DNA of 64,000 nucleotides from Burkholderiales bacterium (GTDB lineage: Bacteria; Pseudomonadota; Gammaproteobacteria; Burkholderiales; Burkholderiaceae_D). The DNA lies in assembly GCA_947451925.1 (NCBI GenBank), contig CANGAW010000006.1, positions 1 through 64,000 on the forward strand, written 5' to 3'. The notes under the pieces are model-generated. The model made no database searches and had not been told where the DNA came from. It saw nothing but the letters and a program-made list of their open reading frames with translations. Below, in pieces: positions 1 to 11,408 of this stretch; the first letter of the stretch is position 1; each line of letters opens with the position of its first letter. Position numbers and translations under genes: made by a program.

Positions 1-1
1 A

Positions 2-718
2 GTACTGGCTGTAACGGCTGCGATGTCGCCGCAGCAAGTGGGAGACGAGCCTTTGCTGATTGCGCAAAAGACAGCTGCACCCATGATGGTCGGGCGCAAC
101 AGGGTCGCCGCCGGTCTTGCCTTGTGTGCGGCTTTTCCAGAGGTGGATGTCATCATTTCCGACGATGGTTTGCAGCACTATGCACTGGCCCGCACGGTAG
201 AAATACAGTTGTCGGATGCGCGTGGCCATGGCAATGGCTGGCTGCTGCCGGCAGGCCCCCTGCGTGAACGGCCTTCGCGGCGCAGTGATTTTTATGTGGT
301 CAATGGAGCTGCTGAAACTGGCGAGCACGCATTTCGCATGCAATTGACAGGCACCCATGCTGAACAACTGACAGACCGCCGCCGCCAGCGGCCATTGTCG
401 GCGCTGTTGTCGCAGCAAGGTATTGCGGCAGTCGCCGGCATCGGACATCCGCAACGTTTTTTCGATATGCTGCGCGCGCAAGGCGTGGTCTTGAGCGAGC
501 AGCGGGCCTTACCTGACCATTTTGATTTTTCCGTCAATCCTTTCGCCGCAATTGCCGCCGATATCATCCTGATTACAGAGAAGGATGCAGTAAAATGCGT
601 GGCCATCGACATGATTGCGCGCGATTCGCGGCTGTGGGTGGTGCCGGTGCAAACGACGATCACCGGATCGCTGGTAAAGAACATTGTGGAGAAATTGCGT
701 GGACACTCGCCTGCTTGA
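2..718 (+). CDS. lpxK: Tetraacyldisaccharide 4'-kinase, C-terminal part (truncated by window start)
   Basis: Frame open from base 2; [10 protein letters not shown]..., [11 protein letters not shown], and C-terminal DHFDF...ITEKDAVKC motifs typical of LpxK; followed by trm112-like gene and kdsB. Confidence 0.93.
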   Translation, partial: VLAVTAAMSPQQVGDEPLLIAQKTAAPMMVGRNRVAAGLALCAAFPEVDVIISDDGLQHYALARTVEIQLSDARGHGNGWLLPAGPLRERPSRRSDFYVVNGAAETGEHAFRMQLTGTHAEQLTDRRRQRPLSALLSQQGIAAVAGIGHPQRFFDMLRAQGVVLSEQRALPDHFDFSVNPFAAIAADIILITEKDAVKCVAIDMIARDSRLWVVPVQTTITGSLVKNIVEKLRGHSPA

Positions 719-899
719 TATTTTGGTTTGCCCTCTGTGCAAAGGCCCGCTTACCTATGACAAACAGGCGCAGGAACTGCTCTGTCGCCCGGACCGGCTG
801 GCCTATCCGATCAGGGACGGCATTCCCATCATGTGGGCCGAAGATGCGCGCGACCTGAATGCGGCTGTGCCTGCCTCTGATGCAAATCAAGCTCAATAA
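699..899 (+). CDS. Trm112 family small protein (YcaR-like)
   Basis: [17 protein letters not shown]...[18 protein letters not shown]; probable GTG start at 699 inside ORF 684..899; sits between lpxK and kdsB. Confidence 0.9.
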   Translation: MDTRLLDILVCPLCKGPLTYDKQAQELLCRPDRLAYPIRDGIPIMWAEDARDLNAAVPASDANQAQ

Positions 900-951
900 G
901 CCCCAGGCTGGTCTGACCATTTGCCGTCGCTGACGGCTTTTTCTTTTTACT

Positions 952-1704
952 ATGTCTTTTACCGTTATCATTCCGGCCCGCATGGCCTCCACCCGTCTGC
1001 CCGGCAAGCCCCTGGCTGACCTTGGCGGCAAGCCCATGGTTGTGCGGGTAGCAGAGCGGGCTTATCTGGCTGGTGCGGCGCAGGTGATTGTGGCAACCGA
1101 CCATCAGGAGATCGTGGCGGCCTGCCGTTTGCACGGTGTTGATGCGCGCATGACGCGGGCAGACCATCCTTCGGGCACCGACAGAATTGCCGAAGTGACG
1201 TCAGCCATTGGTCTGGCCGATGATGCCGTTGTCGTGAATGTGCAGGGTGACGAGCCCCTGATTGACCCTGAACTGATACGCGCCTGTGCCAGCCTGATTG
1301 GTCCGCAGGTGCCGATGTCGACGGCGGCGCACCGTTTGACTGACATTGCCGAAATTTTTAACCCGAACGTGGTCAAGCTTGTGCTGGATGCGGCGGGACA
1401 TGCGCTGTATTTTTCGCGCGCGCCAATTCCCTGGCACAGAGACGGCTTTGCCGCATCAACGGCGGCGCTGCCGCAAGGCTATGTCGCGCTGCGTCATATT
1501 GGCCTGTATGCGTACAGACAGGATTTTTTACAGGCTTATCCTGCTTTACCGGTTTCGCCGCTGGAAAATATTGAAATGCTCGAACAATTAAGGGTACTGT
1601 GGCACGGCCATAAAATTGCGGTGCATCTGGCGGACTACGTGCCCGCCGCTGGTGTCGATACCCCCGAAGATTTGCAGCGTGTACGCGGGCAGTTTGCTCA
1701 CTGA
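952..1704 (+). CDS. kdsB: 3-deoxy-manno-octulosonate cytidylyltransferase
   Basis: [44 protein letters not shown]. Confidence 0.97.
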   Translation: MSFTVIIPARMASTRLPGKPLADLGGKPMVVRVAERAYLAGAAQVIVATDHQEIVAACRLHGVDARMTRADHPSGTDRIAEVTSAIGLADDAVVVNVQGDEPLIDPELIRACASLIGPQVPMSTAAHRLTDIAEIFNPNVVKLVLDAAGHALYFSRAPIPWHRDGFAASTAALPQGYVALRHIGLYAYRQDFLQAYPALPVSPLENIEMLEQLRVLWHGHKIAVHLADYVPAAGVDTPEDLQRVRGQFAH

Positions 1705-1843
1705 CTTGCCGCATATTCAATGCTGAGCAATTGAATTAACGAAATTTTGTGGTAAGTTTCGAGCAAGACAATGACGAGACAATAGACGCTCTGGCGGTGA
1801 ATTTCCCCGCCTGCGCAGTCATGAAGATTTTAAAAATGCTTAA

Positions 1844-2509
<666 letters not shown>

Positions 2510-2517
2510 GTAAAAAA

Positions 2518-2546
2518 TAAAAGCGGACCTTGTGTCCGCTTTTTTG
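2518..2546 (+). terminator. Intrinsic terminator after adk
   Basis: AAAGCGGAC-CTTGT-GTCCGCTTTTTT hairpin plus T-run. Confidence 0.85.
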
Positions 2547-2737
2547 TATTGGTCTGAAATTGGTCTGAAATTGCAGCAAGTTTATTGATCATGGAATAAA
2601 CCCTGAAGAGACGCGCGCCTGACAATAAAAAGCACAGCGCGCAGGGGCGAAAAGTTTTGGTGGAGACAGCCGTTTCGACGCTTCTGGTCGGGATGGCTTA
2701 TGACGTTAAAAACTGTCGTCAATTTTTGGGAGGAACT

Positions 2738-4801
2738 ATGTCATCAACAGGCTTGTGGTTTGCCATGGTGTGTGGACTGGTCGCCGTCATCTACGGCTTG
2801 CTAACCCGCAGTTGGGTCCTGCGTCAGGATCCCGGCAATTTGCGCATGCAGGAAATCGCGGCAGCTATCCAGCAGGGTGCGGCTGCCTATCTGGCGCGGC
2901 AGTACCGCAGCATCGCCATCGTTGGCCTGGTGCTGGTCGTACTGATCGCTTATTTCCTTGATCTAAAAACGGCTGCCGGCTTTGCGCTGGGTGCCCTGTT
3001 GTCCGGCGCCTGCGGTTTTATCGGCATGAATGTGTCGGTGCGTGCCAACGTCAGAACAGCACAAGCAGCCACCCGCGGCATAGGCCCGGCGCTGGAAGTG
3101 GCTTTCAAAGGCGGCGCCATTACCGGCATGCTGGTGGTCGGTCTGGGCTTGCTGGGGGTATCGATCTTTTTCTACCTGATCGGCGGACTCGACAGCCCTG
3201 ATGCAAAGACGTTGAAGCCCTTGCTGGGGCTGGCCTTTGGTGCGTCGCTGATCTCAATTTTCGCCCGGCTCGGCGGCGGAATTTTCACCAAAGGTGCTGA
3301 TGTCGGTGCGGATCTGGTCGGCAAAGTCGAGGCCGGGATTCCGGAAGACGATCCGCGTAATCCGGCCGTCATTGCCGACAATGTCGGCGATAACGTTGGT
3401 GACTGTGCCGGTATGGCGGCAGACCTGTTTGAGACCTATGCGGTAACGTTGATTGCGACCATGGCGCTGGGCGCGCTGATGGTGGCGTCTGCGCCGGCTT
3501 TGGCGGTTATCTATCCCTTGGTTCTGGGCGGCGCCTCGATAATTGCGTCCATCATCGGCGTCTCCTTCGTCAAGGCAAAGCCGGGGATGCACAATGTGAT
3601 GCCGGCTTTGTATCGCGGACTGATCGTTGCCGGCGCGCTGTCTCTGATTGCGTTTTATCTGCTGACTGCCTGGTTGTTCCCGCAACCGCTGATCATGACA
3701 GACGGCTACAGTGTCTCGGCGCTGGCTTTGTTCGGCTCTTGCGCGGTGGGTCTGATCCTGACTGCGGCACTGGTCTGGATCACCGAGTACTACACCGGCA
3801 CCAACTTCGCACCTGTGCGGCATATTGCGCAAGCCTCCACCACCGGACATGCAACCAACATCATTGCCGGTATCGGCATTTCCATGAAATCGACGGCCTG
3901 GCCGGTGCTGTTTGTCTGCGCGGCGATTCTTGCCGCTAATCTGCTGGCAGGTTTATACGGCATTGCCATTGCGGCCACCGCCATGCTCAGCATGGCCGGC
4001 ATCGTGGTGGCGCTCGATGCCTACGGCCCCATTACCGACAACGCGGGCGGCATTGCCGAGATGGCAGATTTACCGGCCACGGTGCGTGCCATTACCGACC
4101 CGCTGGACGCAGTGGGCAACACCACCAAAGCCGTCACCAAAGGTTATGCAATTGGCTCGGCAGGTTTGGCCGCAATGGTGCTGTTTGCCGACTATACCCA
4201 TGCGCTGTCCAGTCGCGGCATGTCGATTGCGTTTGATTTGTCCGAGCCTGTGGTGATTGTCGGTTTGTTTATTGGTGGCCTGATTCCTTTCCTGTTCGGT
4301 GCAATGGCAATGGAAGCGGTGGGCCGCGCTGCCGGCGCGGTTGTGGAAGAAGTGCGGCGCCAGTTTCGCGAAATCCCCGGCATCATGCAGGGCACGGCCA
4401 AGCCTGAGTATGGCCGTGCGGTTGATATGCTGACTGCTGCGGCAATCAAGGAAATGATGATTCCTTCCCTGTTACCTGTGGCCGCGCCAATTTTGGTGGG
4501 CCTCTTGCTTGGCCCCAGGGCTCTGGGCGGCTTATTGATGGGCACCATCGTCACCGGCTTGTTTGTTGCCATTTCTATGTGCACCGGTGGCGGCGCCTGG
4601 GACAATGCGAAAAAATATATTGAAGAAGGTCAGCATGGCGGCAAGGGCAGTGACGCGCACAAGGCCGCAGTCACTGGCGACACGGTTGGTGACCCTTATA
4701 AAGACACCGCAGGTCCGGCCATTAACCCCTTGATAAAAATTATCAATATTGTGGCTTTGCTGATTGTGCCGCTGCTGAGTGCAAACGGCTTGTTTGGCTA
4801 A
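2738..4801 (+). CDS. hppA: Membrane-bound proton-translocating pyrophosphatase (predicted K+-independent)
   Basis: Multi-[47 protein letters not shown]; probable start at 2738 after GGGAGGAACT; GNTTKA rather than GNTTAA. Confidence 0.95.
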   Translation: MSSTGLWFAMVCGLVAVIYGLLTRSWVLRQDPGNLRMQEIAAAIQQGAAAYLARQYRSIAIVGLVLVVLIAYFLDLKTAAGFALGALLSGACGFIGMNVSVRANVRTAQAATRGIGPALEVAFKGGAITGMLVVGLGLLGVSIFFYLIGGLDSPDAKTLKPLLGLAFGASLISIFARLGGGIFTKGADVGADLVGKVEAGIPEDDPRNPAVIADNVGDNVGDCAGMAADLFETYAVTLIATMALGALMVASAPALAVIYPLVLGGASIIASIIGVSFVKAKPGMHNVMPALYRGLIVAGALSLIAFYLLTAWLFPQPLIMTDGYSVSALALFGSCAVGLILTAALVWITEYYTGTNFAPVRHIAQASTTGHATNIIAGIGISMKSTAWPVLFVCAAILAANLLAGLYGIAIAATAMLSMAGIVVALDAYGPITDNAGGIAEMADLPATVRAITDPLDAVGNTTKAVTKGYAIGSAGLAAMVLFADYTHALSSRGMSIAFDLSEPVVIVGLFIGGLIPFLFGAMAMEAVGRAAGAVVEEVRRQFREIPGIMQGTAKPEYGRAVDMLTAAAIKEMMIPSLLPVAAPILVGLLLGPRALGGLLMGTIVTGLFVAISMCTGGGAWDNAKKYIEEGQHGGKGSDAHKAAVTGDTVGDPYKDTAGPAINPLIKIINIVALLIVPLLSANGLFG

Positions 4802-4830
4802 AGTCACACATCTCAGATCATTTCAAATTG

Positions 4831-4859
4831 AAAAGGGCGGCATGTGCCGCCCTTTTTTT
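4831..4859 (+). terminator. Intrinsic terminator after hppA
   Basis: AAAAGGGCGGCATGTGCCGCCCTTTTTTTA. Confidence 0.9.
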
Positions 4860-4941
4860 ATTGCGATTTCTGATTGTCAAAAGTCGCGGCGATTCGTTAT
4901 CCTTGCCGCACGTTTTACCACCTGTTCAATTTGGAGAAATC

Positions 4942-5700
4942 ATGGAAATCAAAAATAACGTATTCATCATCACGGGTGGCGCTTCCGGTCTGGGCGCTGC
5001 CAGCGCGCAGATGATCGTCGATAACGGCGGCAAAGTGGTGTTGGCCGACGTGCAGATTGAAGCAGGTGAAAAGCTTGCTGCTGCGTTAAACGGAAAATTT
5101 GTGAAGTGCGATGTCACCTCTGAAGCCGATGGACTGGCCGTGGTGGCAGCCGCGCAGGCAATGGGTAATCTGGTTGGCCTGATCAATTGCGCCGGCGTTG
5201 CACCGGCTGTCAAAACCGTGGGCCGGGATGGTCCGCATCCGCTGGATGTATTTCAACGCGTGATCAACATTAATCTGGTTGGCACCTTCAACATGGCACG
5301 TCTGGCCGCTGCCGCAATGGGCAATGGCGAGGCGAATGCAGCCGGTGAGCGTGGTGTGATTATTAACACCGCATCAGTCGCAGCCTATGATGGCCAGATC
5401 GGTCAGGCTGCCTATGGTTCTTCCAAGGCTGCAGTGGTTGGTCTGACCTTGCCAATGGCACGTGATCTCTCGCGCAGCGGCATCCGCGTGATGACCATTG
5501 CGCCGGGCATTTTCGAGACGCCGATGCTGTTGGGAATGCCGCAAGAAGTGCAGGATGCGCTGGGTCAGATGGTGCCGTTCCCGCCAAGACTGGGCAAGCC
5601 TGCCGAGTACGCGCATCTGGCCAAGACCATCATTGAAAATGTGATGTTGAATGGCGAGACGATTCGTCTCGATGGCGCCATTCGCATGCAGCCAAAATAA
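4942..5700 (+). CDS. SDR-family 3-hydroxyacyl-CoA dehydrogenase (type II-like)
   Basis: TGGASGLGAASAQMIV, NCAG, YGSSKAAVVGLTLPMARDLSRSGIRVMTIAPG; start at 4942 after GGAGAAATC. Confidence 0.88.
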   Translation: MEIKNNVFIITGGASGLGAASAQMIVDNGGKVVLADVQIEAGEKLAAALNGKFVKCDVTSEADGLAVVAAAQAMGNLVGLINCAGVAPAVKTVGRDGPHPLDVFQRVININLVGTFNMARLAAAAMGNGEANAAGERGVIINTASVAAYDGQIGQAAYGSSKAAVVGLTLPMARDLSRSGIRVMTIAPGIFETPMLLGMPQEVQDALGQMVPFPPRLGKPAEYAHLAKTIIENVMLNGETIRLDGAIRMQPK

Positions 5701-5780
5701 GCCTTCAATACTTGTATGAAGAAGGCAATAGTACGTTAACTTGTTTGTGCAGATGGCTTGCCTGCTGGTAATCTACAGGC

Positions 5781-7004
5781 ATGGCCACACTGCAAAAAAC
5801 AGGGTTGTTCCTTGCTGGTGGCGGCGCCCGCGCCGCCTATCAGGTTGGCGTGCTGCAGGCGATTTTTTCTTTGCTCAGCGAGACGGGCTGGCCGGCAAAA
5901 AAAAATCCGTTTGATATTGTCTGTGGTACTTCGGCCGGCGCAATCAATGCGACGGCCTTTGCCTGCCGGGCTGACAACTTTGAAGAAAGCGTCACCCATT
6001 TGCTTAATGTGTGGCGCAATCTCGAGGTGGAACAGGTTTATCGTGCGGACTCGGTGGGTGTCATCCGTTCTGGCGCACGCTGGTTGTCGCTGCTGTCGTT
6101 TGGCTGGCTGCTGCGCAAATGGAAATCAAATCCGCCCAATTCTTTACTCGATAATTCACCGCTGGTTGGTCTGATGCACCGGATGCTGGATTTGCCGCGT
6201 CTGGATATGGCTCTGGAAAACGGCATGCTGCATGCGCTGGCTGTCTCGGCGTCGTCTTATACTGCAGGCCAGCACATGACGTTTTACCAGTCAGCACATG
6301 TGCTTCCCGCCTGGAGTCGCATGCAGCGCCACGCAGTGCAGCAGCAAATCGGTGTGGATCATTTGCTGGCCTCTTCAGCCATTCCCCTGATCTTTCCGGC
6401 TGTACCTTTATATTGCTACGATCGCTGTGAATACTTTGGAGACGGATCGATGCGTGAAGTCGCGCCGATTTCACCGGCGATTCATCTTGGCGCCGACAAG
6501 GTTTTGGTGATTGGTGCCGGCAGTATCGGTGGTGCGCAGCGCAATGTCGCGGAGTTTTCCGGTTACCCGAGTCTGGCGCAAATTGCCGGCCATGCGATGT
6601 CGAGTATTTTTCTCGACAGCTTGTCGGTTGATATTGAAAGGCTCAGTCGCATCAATGCGACCTTGTCCTTGCTAACGCCCGAACAGCGCAGCCGAACAGA
6701 ATTGCGTCCGGTGGAAATGCTGGCCATCACCCCATCACAGCCGCTGGAATTGATTGCCAGCCGCCATGTGGGAAGCCTGCCTTTGCCTATCCGTACGCTA
6801 CTCTCGGCAATCGGTGCGACTGAGCGTCGTGGTGCGGCACTGGCTTCCTATTTGTTGTTCGAATCCAGTTATACACGGGCCCTCATTGAGCTTGGTCAGA
6901 TTGATACGTTTACCCGTCGCGATGATGTGCTGCGCTTTTTTGACGTGGACGAGCAAAGCAAGGAACAGGTTTTTGCGAAAAATTTGGAGGTAAATATGTC
7001 TTGA
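5781..7004 (+). CDS. Patatin-like phospholipase family protein
   Basis: GGGARAAYQVGVLQAI oxyanion loop, GTSAGAIN nucleophile elbow, DGSMREVAPISPAIHLGAD. Confidence 0.88.
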   Translation: MATLQKTGLFLAGGGARAAYQVGVLQAIFSLLSETGWPAKKNPFDIVCGTSAGAINATAFACRADNFEESVTHLLNVWRNLEVEQVYRADSVGVIRSGARWLSLLSFGWLLRKWKSNPPNSLLDNSPLVGLMHRMLDLPRLDMALENGMLHALAVSASSYTAGQHMTFYQSAHVLPAWSRMQRHAVQQQIGVDHLLASSAIPLIFPAVPLYCYDRCEYFGDGSMREVAPISPAIHLGADKVLVIGAGSIGGAQRNVAEFSGYPSLAQIAGHAMSSIFLDSLSVDIERLSRINATLSLLTPEQRSRTELRPVEMLAITPSQPLELIASRHVGSLPLPIRTLLSAIGATERRGAALASYLLFESSYTRALIELGQIDTFTRRDDVLRFFDVDEQSKEQVFAKNLEVNMS

Positions 7005-7320
7005 ATGGCAAGTTTGAAGAAATCGGAAGATTTTTTCATTCGGTAATAATTGAATGTATGAAGAACGATGTTAAGTGTCATTTACGGTAAAAATTGATAC
7101 TTTATTTATATTTTGGCATCAAAATAATGCATGCCAATTTGCAAGCAGGGGTTTTGCCCAAGCCAAAGGGCGCGTATGATCTCGGAAACTTGAAAATTCA
7201 ATTTTCTGGATGATTAGTCGATAACCGGCAACTTGTCCAAGACAGAGCTGGCAGTCGCAGCAGTTTGCACAAATACTATTCCCGCAGATTGTGTGCGTTT
7301 TTGATTGCTCCAAAAATACC

Positions 7321-7809
7321 GTGAACATTTATACGCTTAGCGCACCTCAGCCGCGCGAGGAAGATATCGAGGAACCCTGTATGGGAGACGGTTTGCTGCG
7401 CACTGTGCCCAGCAATGTGGTTCAGTCAATTCGCGCTTTTCGTGTTGTCGATCTCCAGGCCGAGGCCATGCGCCTTGGCCAGCATTTTTTGTATGCGCAT
7501 TGCGCGCAGGCAGGCACGCGTCAGCAGGTGCTAGCTGCCATCGCTGAATCCTTTCATGTGCCAAAACATTTTGGCAAGAACTATGAAGCGCTGGAAGAAT
7601 GCCTGACCAGCCTGTTCTTCAAGGCGGGAACTCAGCCCGGTTTTCTGGTGGTTCTTGAGCAATTACCGAATACGCCCAAGTTTGACAAAGAGGCCAGAGA
7701 AAACCTGCTTGACGTATTTCGGGATGCCGCAGACTACTGGGGCGAGAAAAAAATCCCGTTCCGTGTTTTCTTTTCTTTTCAGACCGCTGCCACGCTGCCC
7801 CTGCTCTGA
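7321..7809 (+). CDS. Barstar-family protein (putative ribonuclease inhibitor)
   Basis: FHVPKHFGKNYEALEECLTSL barstar-like core; start uncertain (GTG 7291/7321 or ATG 7381). Confidence 0.75.
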   Translation: MNIYTLSAPQPREEDIEEPCMGDGLLRTVPSNVVQSIRAFRVVDLQAEAMRLGQHFLYAHCAQAGTRQQVLAAIAESFHVPKHFGKNYEALEECLTSLFFKAGTQPGFLVVLEQLPNTPKFDKEARENLLDVFRDAADYWGEKKIPFRVFFSFQTAATLPLL

Positions 7810-7839
7810 ACACCCGCTGGCGCTGGTAAAATGCGCGCC

Positions 7840-8442
7840 ATGAAACGACTCGTCATTTTGATTTCCGGACGTGGCAGTAATATGCAGGCAATCATTCGTG
7901 CGGCAGCTGCAGAGCAGTGGCCGGCACAAATTGTTGCAGTCATCTGCAATCGGCCACAGGCAAAAGGTTTGCAGATCGCCAGCGATGCCGGGATCGCGAC
8001 CGTGGTGGTTGACCACCAATCCTATGCAGACCGCGCCACTTTCGATGCTGCCCTGGCTGCAGCGATTGATCAGTTTGCCCCCGACCTGGTTGTTCTTGCC
8101 GGGTTTTTGCGCATACTGACAACGGAATTTGTTTCCCGTTATCAGGGCCGGATGCTCAATATTCATCCTTCGCTGTTGCCTAGTTTTCCCGGTCTGGCTA
8201 CGCATAGTCAGGCTCTGTCTTCAGGGGTCAAGGTGCACGGCGCGACGGTACATTTTGTGACCCCCGATCTGGATCATGGTCCTATCGTGGCGCAGGCCAC
8301 GGTGGCGGTTGAAGAAAACGATACCGAAGCCTCGCTGGGCTCCCGCGTGCTGGAGCAGGAACATAGTATTTATCCGCAAGCCATTCGCGACTTTATCGAA
8401 GGTCGTATAGCACTGGAAAATGGTCAGGTCGTCAGGACTTGA
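7840..8442 (+). CDS. purN: Phosphoribosylglycinamide formyltransferase
   Basis: LVILISGRGSNMQAII, NIHPSLLPSFPGLATHSQAL, GATVHFVTPDLDHGPI; ATG at 7840. Confidence 0.97.
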   Translation: MKRLVILISGRGSNMQAIIRAAAAEQWPAQIVAVICNRPQAKGLQIASDAGIATVVVDHQSYADRATFDAALAAAIDQFAPDLVVLAGFLRILTTEFVSRYQGRMLNIHPSLLPSFPGLATHSQALSSGVKVHGATVHFVTPDLDHGPIVAQATVAVEENDTEASLGSRVLEQEHSIYPQAIRDFIEGRIALENGQVVRT

Positions 8443-8467
8443 ATTTTTTGTGAACAGATTATTTCCC

Positions 8468-8493
8468 GCGCCGTTTGAAGGGCGCTTTTTTTA
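8468..8493 (+). terminator. Probable intrinsic terminator after purN
   Basis: GCGCC..GGGCGC hairpin followed by TTTTTTT. Confidence 0.55.
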
Positions 8494-8515
8494 TCTTACT
8501 CATTAAGGACAACGC

Positions 8516-9841
8516 ATGAGATTGCCTCCTGCAATCATAGGCAGCACCGAAGAAGTGTTGCGAGAAGTACTGCGTTTTACCGCTCCGGCCGATAGCACTT
8601 TGTCGCGTTATTTTCGCGACCATCCAAGACTGGGTGCGCGCGAGCGTGGCGTGGTCGCCGAGGCGATCTACGGCATGTTGCGCAACAAGTCCGTCTACAC
8701 CAATTTTGCCGAGACCGGTGCCGGACCGATGATGCGCCGCATGGCCTTGCTCGGACTGGCCGATGCGGTCGGCGTGGATTCGCTGGGCGGGCTGTCCGAG
8801 GAAGAGTTGGTCTGGTTGCAGCGCGTGATGGAAATCGACAGGGCGAATTTGCCGCTGGCTTTGCGCACCAATATGCCGGGCTGGCTGCTCGAGCGTTTGC
8901 TGTCGCAGTATGGCGAAGCTGCCGCATTGGACATCATTGAAGCCTTGAATCGCCCGGCGCCGCTGGACTTGCGCGTCAATAGCATCAAGACCACGCGTGA
9001 CGAAGCCATGGCAGCGCTGACCCTGGCCGGGCTGAGTCCGGTACCAACCAGTTTTGCGCCGCTTGGCGTGCGTTTGCTCAAAAAACCTTCGCTGCAAAAC
9101 ATGCCCTTGTTCAAAGAGGGCGCCATTGAGGTGCAAGACGAAGGCAGTCAGTTGCTGGCGCAAATCGTCGGTGCCAAACGCGGCGAGATGGTGGTGGATT
9201 TTTGTGCCGGTGCGGGCGGCAAGACGCTGGCCCTTGGCGGCGCGATGCGCAATACCGGACGCTTGTATGCGTTTGATGTGTCGGAAAAAAGGCTGGCGAA
9301 ATTCAAGCCGCGCATGGCGCGAAGCGGACTCTCGAATGTGCATCCGGTACTGATCGCGCATGAGAATGATGCCAAGGTCAAGCGACTGGCTGGCAAAATC
9401 GATCGGGTACTGGTCGACTCACCGTGTAGCGGTCTGGGCACGCTGCGCCGCAATCCGGATGTGAAGTGGCGGCAGACTGCCGAAGGTGTCGCCGAGCTAA
9501 ACGTCAAACAGATTTCGATTCTCAATGCCGCGGCGCGACTGGTAAAACCCGGTGGGCGTCTGGTGTATGCAACCTGCAGCTTGCTGGCTGAAGAAAACGA
9601 AGCCATCGTCGATCAGTTTATCGCCTCGCAACAGGACTTTACGCTGGTAAAAATGTCTGCCGTGCTGGCCGAGCAAAAAATACCCCTGGAGATGGATGAT
9701 TACCTCAAGCTGCTGCCCAATCAGCATCAGACCGATGGATTTTTCGCCGCCGTACTTGAACGCAAAAAAATCCCGGTTTTGGCATCGCCAAAGGATCAGG
9801 AAATTCTGACAGAAGAAGAGCCGTCCCCAGAGCAAAGTTAA
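8516..9841 (+). CDS. RsmB/NOP family rRNA (cytosine-C5)-methyltransferase
   Basis: EVQDEGSQLLAQIVGAKRGEMVVDFCAGAGGKTLALG, DSPCSGLGTLRRNPDVKW, YATCSLL. Confidence 0.92.
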   Translation: MRLPPAIIGSTEEVLREVLRFTAPADSTLSRYFRDHPRLGARERGVVAEAIYGMLRNKSVYTNFAETGAGPMMRRMALLGLADAVGVDSLGGLSEEELVWLQRVMEIDRANLPLALRTNMPGWLLERLLSQYGEAAALDIIEALNRPAPLDLRVNSIKTTRDEAMAALTLAGLSPVPTSFAPLGVRLLKKPSLQNMPLFKEGAIEVQDEGSQLLAQIVGAKRGEMVVDFCAGAGGKTLALGGAMRNTGRLYAFDVSEKRLAKFKPRMARSGLSNVHPVLIAHENDAKVKRLAGKIDRVLVDSPCSGLGTLRRNPDVKWRQTAEGVAELNVKQISILNAAARLVKPGGRLVYATCSLLAEENEAIVDQFIASQQDFTLVKMSAVLAEQKIPLEMDDYLKLLPNQHQTDGFFAAVLERKKIPVLASPKDQEILTEEEPSPEQS

Positions 9842-9972
9842 GCATTTTTGAATAAGGTCAAAGGCTGAGATTTTGGCAATGGCAACAGTACTTATTTTTG
9901 CACTGTTTTCTCCAAATTAAGTGTTATTGTTTCTAACAATGCTTTTGCCAATTAATCTTTGCCTTGCTATTC

Positions 9973-11235
9973 ATGAATCTTCATTCCTCCCTGAATTTAT
10001 GGCCAGACCTTCTGGCTGACCTTTCTCATCCTGATTTGCTCAGCCAGCTGTTGGCCATCGCCATTTGTATGCTGGCTGGCTGGGGCTTGTCTCATCTGTT
10101 GATGAGAATGTTCCATGCACGCGGTGGCGCATTGGGTTCCGGACGTGCACGGGTCGGCAGTTTTTTGAACGTGCTGTCGCCTCTTTTGTCAGTTTTATTG
10201 ATTGCACTCGCCATTCCAGTATTGAGCCATTGGCGTCATGTCGGGTTATTGCGGGTAGCACTGCCCTTGTTAAGTTCTTTCTTACTGATTCGCGCGGTGT
10301 TCTTTTTACTGCGCCGGGTCTTTGCCCGCAGTGGTAATGTCGGCAGGGTGCTGCTGGCATTCGAAAAGATTTTTGCGCTGCTGGTGTGGATTGGTGTTGC
10401 TTTGTACCTGACCGGCCTTTTGCCAGAACTGATGCTTTACCTGGACCAGACGACGGTGCCGATCGGGCGTCATCAGGAATCACTGCTGGTCATTATGCAG
10501 GCAGCAATGTCGGTGTGCGTGACGTTGATTCTTGCGCTGTGGGCTGGTGCTGCGCTTGAGCAGAGGCTGATGAAACTTGACGCCGTACATTCATCATTGC
10601 GCGTCGTGTTGGCACGGGTGGGACGGGCAGTACTGATTTTGCTGGCGGTATTGGTCAGCTTGTCTTTGGTTGGCCTGGATTTGACCGTGCTGTCAGTGTT
10701 TGGCGGTGCGCTGGGCGTCGGTATCGGTCTGGGTCTGCAAAAACTGGTCAGCAGTTACGTGTCGGGTTTTGTGGTTCTTCTGGAGCGCAGCTTGTCGATT
10801 GGTGATCTGATCACCGTGGACAAATTTAGCGGTCGGGTTGAAGAAATCAGAACCCGCTATACCGTCTTGCGTAGTCAGGATGGTACCGAGTCCGTGATTC
10901 CGAATGAAATGCTGGTATCGAGTCCGGTACTCAATTTTTCGATGTGCAACCCTGACCTGCGCGTCAATCTGACCGCGATCATGGCCCCTGACGTAGACAT
11001 TGATACCTTGTTTCCGCAGCTTGAACAGGCCGTTGGCGCGGTTGCAGGCGTATTGGCTAACCCGCCGCCGGAGGCTTTGCTGATACAGCTGGGCACGGAA
11101 AGTCTGAGTCTGGAGATGGTTTTCTGGGTTGCAGCATCCGACAAGCTCAAGCTGCCATCGATCAGTTCGGCGGCTAATCGGGCCATGTATAAATTGTTGC
11201 CGCCATCGTTACTGAAGGCCGTTTCAGGCGCATGA
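9973..11235 (+). CDS. MscS-family mechanosensitive ion channel
   Basis: GGALGVGIGLGLQKLVSSYVSGFVVLLERSLSIGDLITV...EEIRTRYTVLRSQDGTESVIPNEMLVSSPVLN; start 9964 or 9973. Confidence 0.9.
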   Translation: MNLHSSLNLWPDLLADLSHPDLLSQLLAIAICMLAGWGLSHLLMRMFHARGGALGSGRARVGSFLNVLSPLLSVLLIALAIPVLSHWRHVGLLRVALPLLSSFLLIRAVFFLLRRVFARSGNVGRVLLAFEKIFALLVWIGVALYLTGLLPELMLYLDQTTVPIGRHQESLLVIMQAAMSVCVTLILALWAGAALEQRLMKLDAVHSSLRVVLARVGRAVLILLAVLVSLSLVGLDLTVLSVFGGALGVGIGLGLQKLVSSYVSGFVVLLERSLSIGDLITVDKFSGRVEEIRTRYTVLRSQDGTESVIPNEMLVSSPVLNFSMCNPDLRVNLTAIMAPDVDIDTLFPQLEQAVGAVAGVLANPPPEALLIQLGTESLSLEMVFWVAASDKLKLPSISSAANRAMYKLLPPSLLKAVSGA

Positions 11236-11408
11236 TGGAAGTAATCGGTCGCATGACCAAGGACTTTTTCCAAATACACATTTATGCAATTTGGCTCTGG
11301 TCCTGCTGCCGGAAATAGGCAAAATAACGTACAATTTGAAGGTTTATTCGAGTGCGAAGCCCGGCTTTTGTTCCGGTGCGGCGGTATCCGAATATTTATG
11401 GAGAAAAA

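Noticed and set aside
1715-1836. Inverted repeats ATTCAAT..ATTGAAT and GGCGG..CCGCC upstream of adk
   Set aside because: Short stems with no match to a riboswitch class I can recognise; insufficient evidence.
2548-2570. Direct repeat ATTGGTCTGAA x2 after the adk terminator
   Set aside because: Only two short copies, no further structure; likely chance or slippage.
7561-7582. Palindrome TGCCAAAACATTTTGGCA
   Set aside because: Lies within the conserved HFGKNYEALEE coding region of the barstar gene; better explained by coding constraint.
8459-9361. 300-aa antisense ORF opposite the rsmB-like gene
   Set aside because: Mirror frame of a clear methyltransferase gene.
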